11,391 nucleotides of DNA from Lutibacter sp. (GTDB lineage: Bacteria > Bacteroidota > Bacteroidia > Flavobacteriales > Flavobacteriaceae): assembly GCA_030748365.1 (NCBI GenBank), contig JASMME010000006.1, positions 8,911 through 20,301 on the forward strand. Reading direction: 5' to 3'. Below the pieces are notes generated by a model that was not told where the DNA came from, made no database searches, and worked only from the letters and a program-made list of their open reading frames with translations. Shown here piece by piece: positions 6,018 to 11,391 of this stretch; positions within the stretch are counted from its first letter, which is position 1; each line of letters begins with the position of its first letter. The position numbers and the translations under genes are program-made.

Positions 6018-6877
6018 CTATGGAAAAATTGGTAATTATCGGGCTTGGACTCATTGGAGGCTCCATGGCCCTGGACTTAAAGAAAAGAGGGGCTTTTAAG
6101 GTCTACGGACTTGACAAAGACCCTGAACACCTTAAAAAAGCGCTGGCACTGGGCATCATCGACCAGGAAGGCACCCTGTCGGACGTGGCCGATGCCTCGG
6201 TGGTACTCATCGCTGTACCGGTAGACAAAATCGCAGCCCTCAGTGCAGAGGTACTGGACCGGGTTTCGGGAGAAACACTGGTCATGGATGTGGGATCGGT
6301 CAAGGCCCCTATCTGCCAGGCCCTGGAAAAGCATTCCAAACGGGCAAATTTTGTAGCGGCACACCCCCTGGCAGGTACCGAATTCTCCGGTCCGGAAGCC
6401 GCCATTACAACACTGTTCGACGATAAAGTCAGCATTCTCTGTGAAGCGGACAAAGCAGACTGGCGAATCCTGGACAAGGCCATCAGCCTGTTTAAGACAC
6501 TGAAAATGCGGATCAAAATGATGGATCCGGTAGAACACGACCGGCACATTGCCTACGTATCCCACCTGTCGCATGTCAGCTCATTTATGCTGGGAAAAAC
6601 CGTACTGGAAATCGAAAAGAATGAACAGGCGATTTTCGACATGGCCAGTACTGGTTTCGCCTCAACGGTCCGGCTGGCCAAAAGTGCCGCCCAGACCTGG
6701 ACCCCTATTTTTATACAAAACAGGGAGAATATCGTAAAATCACTGGAGGAATATATCAAAAATCTGAGCGCTTTTAAAAGCCATATTGAAAACGGAGACA
6801 AGGACCAACTGACCCAAACGATGGACGATACCAACTATATCAAAACGGTTTTAAAAGGGATCCAACAAGACACATAA
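6014..6877 (+). CDS. tyrA: Prephenate dehydrogenase
   Basis: The enzyme oxidatively decarboxylates prephenate to 4-hydroxyphenylpyruvate, the tyrosine branch. The 287-residue, single-function protein begins with a Rossmann motif, GLGLIGGS (10-17). An acidic residue at the end of the second strand (YGLDKD, D34) favours NAD+ over NADP+. Further family motifs are DVGSVKAPI (92-100), HPLAGTE (117-123) and HDRHIAYVSHLSH (175-187), whose histidines include the expected catalytic and substrate-binding positions. No ACT domain is present, so tyrosine feedback, if any, would be through the catalytic domain. I chose ATG 6014 because it forms an ATGA overlap with the upstream stop; ATG 6020 is an in-frame alternative two codons later. 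Confidence 0.95.
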   Translation: MTMEKLVIIGLGLIGGSMALDLKKRGAFKVYGLDKDPEHLKKALALGIIDQEGTLSDVADASVVLIAVPVDKIAALSAEVLDRVSGETLVMDVGSVKAPICQALEKHSKRANFVAAHPLAGTEFSGPEAAITTLFDDKVSILCEADKADWRILDKAISLFKTLKMRIKMMDPVEHDRHIAYVSHLSHVSSFMLGKTVLEIEKNEQAIFDMASTGFASTVRLAKSAAQTWTPIFIQNRENIVKSLEEYIKNLSAFKSHIENGDKDQLTQTMDDTNYIKTVLKGIQQDT

Positions 6878-6917
6878 AATAACAAAATCATTTATATCAA
6901 CTAAAAAGAAGGATAAC

Positions 6918-7994
6918 ATGAAAATTACAAAAGAGCACAGACAATGGCTGGATGATTTTGGCCTCTCACACCCCCTGGTGATTGCCGGCCCCTGTAGTGC
7001 GGAGACGGAGGAACAGGTATTACAAACGGCCCATTTACTAAAAGAAACCGATTGCAATGTGTTTCGCGCAGGGATCTGGAAGCCACGTACGCGCCCCGGC
7101 GGATTTGAAGGGGTGGGTGAAAAAGGGCTGCCCTGGTTGCAGCGTGTCCGCGAGGAAACCGGTATGAAGGTCACCACTGAAGTCGGCAATGCGGAACACG
7201 TGGAAACGGCCCTCAAATACGGGATAGACATCCTTTGGATTGGTGCCAGAACCACCGTAAATCCTTTTGTAGTCCAGGAAATTGCCGAGGCACTTAAAGG
7301 GGTTGACAAACCCGTCTTGGTCAAAAACCCTGTCAATCCAGACCTGGCCCTTTGGTTGGGGGGCGTAGAAAGGCTTCAAACAGCTGGGGTTTCCCAACTG
7401 GGGGTCATTCACCGTGGCTTTTCTGCCTACAATACCCTGCATTACCGGAACAAACCCAAGTGGCATATCGCCATCGAACTCAAGAAGGAATTTCCCAACC
7501 TGCCACTGATCCTGGATCCTTCCCATATCTGCGGACGCAGGGACACCATCTTGGATGTGTCACAAACGGCCCTGGACCTGAACTATGATGGCTTTATGAT
7601 CGAAACCCATATCGATCCGGACAATGCCTGGAGTGATGCCAAACAACAGATTACCCCGGCACAACTCGACCAGATCACTCGCGACCTGAAAATACGTCAA
7701 AAAAGTAGTTCTAAAGAGGCTTTTCAACACAAAATAAACCTGTTTAGAAAAGAACTGGACCTACTAGACGGACAGCTGATCAACCTGTTGAAGGACCGTA
7801 TGCGGATCTCAGAACAAATCGGTGTCTTAAAGCGGGAAGAAAACGTAGCCATCCTACAAAGTGGCCGTTGGTCAACAATCTTAGACTCCATGATTGAACA
7901 AGGTGAAAAAAACGGATTGAGCAAGGAGTTTGTGGCAGAAATCTTTAAGGCCATTCACGTTGAGTCTATTAAAATTCAGCATACCGTAAGCTAG
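6918..7994 (+). CDS. Bifunctional DAHP synthase / chorismate mutase
   Basis: The N-terminal part (about 1-260) is a type I-beta 3-deoxy-D-arabino-heptulosonate 7-phosphate synthase, joining PEP and erythrose 4-phosphate at entry to the shikimate pathway. It shows GPCS (24-27, metal-ligand Cys), KPRTRP (55-60), GAR (109-111), KNP (136-138), HRGF (165-168), DPSH (200-203) and IETH (228-231). The C-terminal part (about 268-355) is an AroQ-type all-helical chorismate mutase with FRKELDLLDGQLINLLKDR-like spacing and GVLKREE. This order, with the mutase at the C terminus, is typical of Bacteroidota; Bacillus relatives carry it at the N terminus. Relatives of this architecture are reported to be inhibited by prephenate. 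The gene starts 40 bases after tyrA with a good AAGAAGGA Shine-Dalgarno sequence, unlike the coupled upstream genes. It supplies the mutase missing from the pheA and tyrA products. Confidence 0.95.
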   Translation: MKITKEHRQWLDDFGLSHPLVIAGPCSAETEEQVLQTAHLLKETDCNVFRAGIWKPRTRPGGFEGVGEKGLPWLQRVREETGMKVTTEVGNAEHVETALKYGIDILWIGARTTVNPFVVQEIAEALKGVDKPVLVKNPVNPDLALWLGGVERLQTAGVSQLGVIHRGFSAYNTLHYRNKPKWHIAIELKKEFPNLPLILDPSHICGRRDTILDVSQTALDLNYDGFMIETHIDPDNAWSDAKQQITPAQLDQITRDLKIRQKSSSKEAFQHKINLFRKELDLLDGQLINLLKDRMRISEQIGVLKREENVAILQSGRWSTILDSMIEQGEKNGLSKEFVAEIFKAIHVESIKIQHTVS

Positions 7995-8015
7995 GCCATC
8001 GCTGTAAGGAACATG

Positions 8016-8058
8016 GCCCGCAGCTTTGTGGGCTCCCAAAGCCCTTCACGGGCTTTGG
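8016..8058 (+). terminator. Tandem hairpins after the aromatic amino acid operon, possible terminator or processing site
   Basis: Two stems follow the last stop codon. GCCCGCA (8016-8022) pairs with TGTGGGC (8027-8033) through one G-U, around a 4-base loop. CCAAAGCCC (8036-8044) pairs perfectly with GGGCTTTGG (8050-8058) around a 5-base loop. No U tract follows directly, so this is not a textbook intrinsic terminator. The next T run is at 8076-8081. The structure could stabilise the operon's 3' end. Confidence 0.45.
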
Positions 8059-8078
8059 ATCGTTTGGGTAAAAAATTT

Positions 8079-8106
8079 TTTGTTGCAGACATTTAAAGTA
8101 TCTTTG
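8079..8106 (+). promoter_or_regulatory. Promoter of rsgA
   Basis: A -33 TTTG lies at 8079-8082 and a perfect -7 TATCTTTG at 8099-8106. The 16-base spacing is slightly short but acceptable for the Bacteroidota primary sigma factor. Transcription would begin about 85 bases before the rsgA start, separating rsgA and dtd from control by the aromatic operon. Confidence 0.7.
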
Positions 8107-8196
8107 CGCCATAGGCAGGCCAGCCACTTCCCTACTCTTAGGCAAAGCTAGCCGGCACAGGCCTTTAGATATAAAAAACATGGTACAAACAACAAG

Positions 8197-9138
8197 ATGA
8201 AAGGAACGGTCACCAAATCTACTGGGAGTTGGTACACGGTTTTTGGGGAAGACCAGCGCCTGATCGATTGCCGCTTAAAAGGGCGTTTTCGGATTGAAGG
8301 AATCAAGAGCACCAATCCGGTGGCTGTGGGTGACCAGGTGAATTTTGAAATGGAAGCCGGCAAGAAAACCGGCCTGATTGACACCATTTGTGAACGGAAG
8401 AATTACATCATCCGCAAGTCGGTCAACCTATCCAAACAAACCCATATCATCGCAGCAAACATCGATACTGCCTTTTTACTGGTGACCCTAGAGCGTCCAC
8501 AGACTTTCCCGGGTTTTATCGACCGTTTTCTGGCTTCGGCCGAGGCCTACAGCATCCCGGTAGTCTTGCTGTTCAACAAAATTGACCAATGCACTGCCGC
8601 CCTGCTGGACAAGCAACAAGCCTTAAAGAAAACCTATACTGATATCGGCTATGAGTGCCTGGATATCTCTGCCACCGAACAGACCAACCTGACGAGGGTA
8701 AAGGAAAAAATGCAGGGAAAAACCACCTTGTTTTCCGGACATTCGGGCGTTGGAAAAAGCACCCTGATCAATGCCTTGGTGCCCGCATTAAAACTAAAGA
8801 CCGCCAGCCTTTCAAAAGGGCATCAATTGGGACAGCATACCACCACCTTTGCAGAGATGTTCCCGCTGGACTTCGGCGGATTTATCATCGATACCCCCGG
8901 TATCAAAGGCTTTGGCCTGGTCGACCTGGTACCAGAGGAGGTTACGGATTATTTCCCCGAATTCTTCCGTTTAAAATCCAGTTGTAAATTTAATAACTGC
9001 CTGCATATCAACGAACCCAAATGTGCCGTAAAAACGGCCTTGGAGAAGGGGGCAATTGCGCCTTCCAGGTACCAGAGTTACCGGCAAATCATTGCAGGGG
9101 AAGAAGAGACTTACCGGGTGGACCCCTATGCCGGTTAA
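8197..9138 (+). CDS. rsgA: Ribosome small subunit biogenesis GTPase RsgA
   Basis: This circularly permuted GTPase acts in late maturation of the 30S subunit and is released by GTP hydrolysis. Its 313 residues show the diagnostic order: an N-terminal OB fold (about 1-75), G4 NKID (127-130), G1 GHSGVGKST (181-189), a G2-like GQHTTT (212-217) and G3 DTPG (232-235). A C-terminal zinc site follows, with C263, C268, H270 and C276. All nucleotide and zinc residues are present. ATG 8197 is used because an upstream ATG at 8180 is out of frame and stops after six codons. It has its own promoter and is followed 36 bases later by dtd, probably in one transcript. Confidence 0.97.
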   Translation: MKGTVTKSTGSWYTVFGEDQRLIDCRLKGRFRIEGIKSTNPVAVGDQVNFEMEAGKKTGLIDTICERKNYIIRKSVNLSKQTHIIAANIDTAFLLVTLERPQTFPGFIDRFLASAEAYSIPVVLLFNKIDQCTAALLDKQQALKKTYTDIGYECLDISATEQTNLTRVKEKMQGKTTLFSGHSGVGKSTLINALVPALKLKTASLSKGHQLGQHTTTFAEMFPLDFGGFIIDTPGIKGFGLVDLVPEEVTDYFPEFFRLKSSCKFNNCLHINEPKCAVKTALEKGAIAPSRYQSYRQIIAGEEETYRVDPYAG

Positions 9139-9174
9139 GCACAAAAAACCAGTCTCTTAAATATAATAGCATCT

Positions 9175-9627
9175 ATGAAAGCAGTCATACAAAGGGTGTC
9201 AAAGGCCTCCGTAAGTGTTAAGCAAAAGACCTGTAGCCATATAGGACCTGGGCTGTTGGTATTGCTGGGTATTGAAAAAGATGACGGCCCGGAGGCAATC
9301 CCATGGCTGGTTCGTAAAATCGTACACCTGCGAATCTTTAACGATGCCGACGGTCAGATGAACCGCTCATTGTTAGAGACCGGTGGTGAGGCCCTAATCG
9401 TCAGTCAGTTCACCCTCTGTGCCAGTACCCGAAAAGGACACAGGCCTTCCTATATAAAGGCCGCCAGGCCCGAAATGGCCAAGCCCCTGTACAGGCAATT
9501 TATCAGCGAATTTGAGCAACAACTGGGCAACAGTGTAGGAACGGGCGTCTTTGGCGCCATGATGGAGGTGTCCCTGCTAAATGACGGCCCGGTAACCATT
9601 CTCTTGGACAGCAAGCAGCCTGACTGA
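9175..9627 (+). CDS. dtd: D-aminoacyl-tRNA deacylase
   Basis: The enzyme hydrolyses D-amino acids (and mischarged glycine) from tRNA, acting as a chirality proofreader in the cytoplasm. The 150-residue length is standard. It begins MKAVIQRVSKASVSV, the conserved first strand. It carries both signature motifs of the dimeric active site: SQFTL (77-81) and the Gly-Pro motif in NDGPVT (136-141). Family members reject L-aminoacyl-tRNA through the cross-subunit Gly-cisPro element. It lies 36 bases after rsgA and is probably cotranscribed with it. Confidence 0.97.
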   Translation: MKAVIQRVSKASVSVKQKTCSHIGPGLLVLLGIEKDDGPEAIPWLVRKIVHLRIFNDADGQMNRSLLETGGEALIVSQFTLCASTRKGHRPSYIKAARPEMAKPLYRQFISEFEQQLGNSVGTGVFGAMMEVSLLNDGPVTILLDSKQPD

Positions 9628-9741
9628 ACCAACTGGAAATGGTCATATGTTAAAAATTCCTTAAAACAGGACTTAAAACCCGGAGCCAACAAACGAATTT
9701 TATAGTTTTACATCTCATCAAAAACCATCAAAAAACGAACC

Positions 9742-10326
9742 ATGGAAAAAAGAACCATCCTAGTACTTGCCCTTGCCTTGATCAGCCTCTCGTTTGTAAA
9801 AGCGCCCCTGACAAATGCTGACTATATACTGGACCCAGCCGAATCAAATATCCATTGGCAGGGTCATAAACCTACCGGATCTCACCAGGGAACCGTCTCA
9901 TTTGTCTCCGGGAGTCTTGAGATGGACGGCGCAGCGTTGATCGGTGGTCAATTTACAGCGGATATGACCAGTATCAAAGATGCAGATGGCAGCCAACGCC
10001 TGGAAGGACACCTGAAAAGTGAGGATTTCTTTGGCGTAAGCGAATTTCCGATGGCTACTTTTGAAATCAGTACCTGCCAGCAAACAGGAAGCAAGGCCGT
10101 GATCACAGGGACTTTTACCATCAAAGGCATCCAGAAAGCGGTCACCTTCCCAGCAACAGTTCTCGTAAAAGAAGACAGCGTCATACTGGCCAGCGAGACC
10201 TTCCAAATCAACCGAACTGATTTCAACATCACCTATAAGTCAACTTCCTTTTTTGACAATCTCAAAGACAAGTTTATCAACGACGATTTTGACCTGCAGG
10301 TAAACATACTTGCGCGTAAAAAATAA
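9742..10326 (+). CDS. Secreted YceI-family protein
   Basis: The 194-residue protein has an N-terminal signal peptide (MEKR, then a hydrophobic LVLALALISLSFV core, with cleavage likely after about residue 21). A single YceI beta-barrel domain follows. It opens with DYILDPAESNIHWQGHKPTGSHQG, and then come DGSQRLEGHLKSEDFFGVSEFPMATFEI and FTIKGIQKAVTFP. The closing TSFFDNLKDKFINDDFDLQV is characteristic of Bacteroidota members. YceI proteins have a lipocalin-like barrel that binds isoprenoid chains in structurally studied members. The physiological role is mostly unknown; E. coli YceI is linked to alkaline and acid stress. It is probably its own transcription unit: 114 bases separate it from dtd, with only a weak -7-like TAGTTTTA at 9703-9710. 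Confidence 0.93.
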   Translation: MEKRTILVLALALISLSFVKAPLTNADYILDPAESNIHWQGHKPTGSHQGTVSFVSGSLEMDGAALIGGQFTADMTSIKDADGSQRLEGHLKSEDFFGVSEFPMATFEISTCQQTGSKAVITGTFTIKGIQKAVTFPATVLVKEDSVILASETFQINRTDFNITYKSTSFFDNLKDKFINDDFDLQVNILARKK

Positions 10327-10342
10327 AAGATTTGCATAGACA

Positions 10343-10373
10343 AGAGCCTGTAAAAAGGCTTTGACAAGGCCTT
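10343..10373. terminator. Weak overlapping hairpins between convergent YceI and Lrp-type genes
   Basis: Reading plus, AGCCT (10345-10349) pairs with AGGCT (10356-10360), and two more outer pairs are possible. Reading minus, AAGGC (10373-10369) pairs with GCCTT (10359-10355) followed by three Ts. The stems are short and share bases, so a modest bidirectional terminator is possible but not certain. Confidence 0.4.
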
Positions 10374-10839
10374 AATCGGGCATGTGCAGGACTGTGTGTT
10401 CCTTGACAGCGCTCATCACCAGGTTGCTCTGTACAGTAGCCACCGATTCCAGTACGGACAGCTTGTGGGTCAGCAAGGATTGATAGGCCTGTATATTGGG
10501 CACTACAATCTTTAGCAGGTAATCGAAATTACCAGCGATGTGAAAGCAACCGATGACCTCCACAATCTCCTGTACGGCCTTTTCAAATTGACGGATGTGC
10601 TGCCTGGAGTGTGCCTGTAGGGTGACTTGGCAAAAAACAAGGAGGCCCAATCCGGCTTTTTCCCGGTTGATTTCTGCCGTATAACGGCGAATAATTCCCG
10701 CTTTTTCTAGCCGTTTGATCCGGTCATAGGTAGGGGTGCTGGTCAAACCTACCTTTAGGGCAATGGCCTTGACATTCATTTTAGCATCTTCCTGCAACAG
10801 CATTACAATACGTCGGTCTATAGGGTCTAGGGCTAGCAT
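10372..10839 (-). CDS. Lrp/AsnC-family transcriptional regulator
   Basis: This is a 155-residue DNA-binding regulator, usually an octamer or dimer assembly that responds to an amino acid. The N-terminal winged helix-turn-helix (about 5-60) has DRRIVMLLQEDAK, then ALKVGLTSTPTYDRIKRLEKAGII with the typical recognition helix. The C-terminal RAM/ligand domain (about 67-145) shows HIAGNFDYLLKIVV (100-113), the conserved G-x-(Y/F)-D-Y segment that lines the effector site. It is transcribed away from a methionine gamma-lyase-like gene, with 155 bases between the two starts. That mirrors the Pseudomonas putida mdeR-mdeA pair, in which an Lrp-type regulator activates methionine gamma-lyase. Control of the neighbour, and of itself, is inferred. 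Its effector is unknown. Confidence 0.94.
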   Translation of the reverse strand: MLALDPIDRRIVMLLQEDAKMNVKAIALKVGLTSTPTYDRIKRLEKAGIIRRYTAEINREKAGLGLLVFCQVTLQAHSRQHIRQFEKAVQEIVEVIGCFHIAGNFDYLLKIVVPNIQAYQSLLTHKLSVLESVATVQSNLVMSAVKEHTVLHMPD

Positions 10840-10927
10840 CTCTTAGTATATTTTTCTATCAACAGGTAAATATAGGAAATAAATAAGGAATTTTTACTGC
10901 GTAAATCTAATTATTTGGCATTCTATA

Positions 10928-10949
10928 CTGTTAAAGCACATTTTAACAG
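10928..10949. promoter_or_regulatory. Perfect inverted repeat between divergent genes, candidate Lrp-type operator
   Basis: CTGTTAAA (10928-10935) and TTTAACAG (10942-10949) form a perfect 8+8 dyad around a 6-base spacer. It sits in the 155-base region between the Lrp-type gene and the PLP enzyme gene, 46 bases before the latter's ATG. The two half-site centres are 14 bases apart. No T run follows, so it is not a terminator. On the minus strand a -7-like TATATTTA lies at 10874-10867 for the regulator gene, so the dyad would sit upstream of that promoter. Confidence 0.6.
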
Positions 10950-10994
10950 CACAGTTACTTGTTTTGGCTTATTTTTATAAAAAAATTAAATCTC

Positions 10995-11391
10995 ATGAGT
11001 AAGCAAGCAGCCAACAAGATTCAGGACCTACAATATTTTGGAGAATTCGGCGGGGTAAACCCTTCTATTTCCGATTCTGCCACCTATACTTTTTTACACG
11101 CAAAAACCATGTTGGATACCTTTGAAGGGCATTCAGAAGGCTGTTACCTCTATTCGAGGCATACCAGCCCGAGCAATCTGTACCTCGGGGAAGCCCTGGC
11201 CGCCATGGAGTTCACCGAAACGGCCAATGTTGCCGGATCGGGTATGGGGGCCATCACCTCGGTACTGTTACAGCTCTGTGGAGCGGGAGACCACATAATT
11301 TCGAGTAGGACCATCTACGGCGGCACCTATGCTTTCTTAAAAAACTTCAGTCCAAAATTCAATATTTCCACCTCTTTTGTAGACATCACCG
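10995..11391 (+). CDS. Methionine gamma-lyase-like PLP enzyme (Cys/Met metabolism family), 3' truncated
   Basis: The frame is open from ATG 10995 to the right edge (132 codons seen of roughly 400 expected). It belongs to the trans-sulfuration fold-type I PLP enzymes. An N-terminal region with VNPSISDSATYTF leads to YLYSRHTSPSN (51-61), carrying the Tyr and Arg that bind the phosphate of the neighbouring subunit's PLP. Next come GSGMGAI (81-87), the phosphate-binding loop, and YGGTY (108-112), holding the Tyr that stacks on the PLP ring. The catalytic Lys lies beyond the window. The family includes methionine gamma-lyase, cystathionine gamma-synthase/lyase and O-acetylhomoserine sulfhydrylase. 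The adjacent divergent Lrp-type regulator favours a catabolic lyase, but the specificity is not settled by what is visible. Confidence 0.87.
   Translation, partial: MSKQAANKIQDLQYFGEFGGVNPSISDSATYTFLHAKTMLDTFEGHSEGCYLYSRHTSPSNLYLGEALAAMEFTETANVAGSGMGAITSVLLQLCGAGDHIISSRTIYGGTYAFLKNFSPKFNISTSFVDIT

Noticed and set aside
6077..6574. 165-codon open frame on the minus strand inside tyrA
   Set aside because: It lies fully antisense to a well-conserved gene, resembles no known family and follows the codon pattern of the real gene.
7038..7526. Long minus-strand open frame inside the DAHP synthase domain
   Set aside because: It is antisense to highly conserved catalytic motifs and has no recognisable domain.

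Overview
The window looks like chromosomal DNA from a member of the Bacteroidota, most likely the family Flavobacteriaceae. The evidence is several close matches to the Bacteroidota promoter element TAnnTTTG, AT-rich and mostly Shine-Dalgarno-poor translation starts, a DAHP synthase with a C-terminal chorismate mutase domain, a Wzi-type outer membrane protein, a YceI-type secreted protein and extracellular Fn3-like repeats. The species cannot be named from the sequence alone. I see no tRNA, rRNA, CRISPR array or insertion sequence.

Layout. Positions 3-488 are the 3' end of a secreted protein with fibronectin-III-like domains, closed by an intrinsic terminator. A 350-base AT-rich spacer with short repeats leads to a WecA/TagO-type polyprenyl-phosphate sugar-1-phosphate transferase (895-2019). 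This converges with a Wzi-family outer membrane protein on the minus strand (2045-3457), and the two genes share a compact pair of overlapping terminator hairpins. Both suggest envelope polysaccharide synthesis. A gap of about 580 bases follows. Its left part is a structured 5' leader for the Wzi-family gene, and its right part is the control region of the next operon.

The core is an aromatic amino acid operon on the plus strand: prephenate dehydratase, aminotransferase, prephenate dehydrogenase and bifunctional DAHP synthase/chorismate mutase (4042-7994). The first three genes are joined by ATGA stop/start overlaps. Together they cover entry into the shikimate pathway, chorismate to prephenate, and both terminal branches to Phe and Tyr. 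The most notable element lies just upstream: a promoter match, a 20-codon leader peptide ORF (3902-3964) containing seven alternating Phe/Tyr codons, and a strong terminator (4000-4028) ending 13 bases before the first gene. A near copy of the terminator's 3' arm overlaps the leader stop codon and can pair with the 5' arm as an antiterminator. This has all the parts of a ribosome-mediated transcription attenuator that senses charged Phe and Tyr tRNAs.

After the operon come rsgA (ribosome assembly GTPase, with its own well-matched promoter), dtd (D-aminoacyl-tRNA deacylase) and a secreted YceI-family protein. An Lrp/AsnC-family regulator on the minus strand is divergent from a truncated methionine gamma-lyase-like PLP enzyme running off the right edge. 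The intergenic space between these two holds a perfect 8+8 inverted repeat that is a likely operator.
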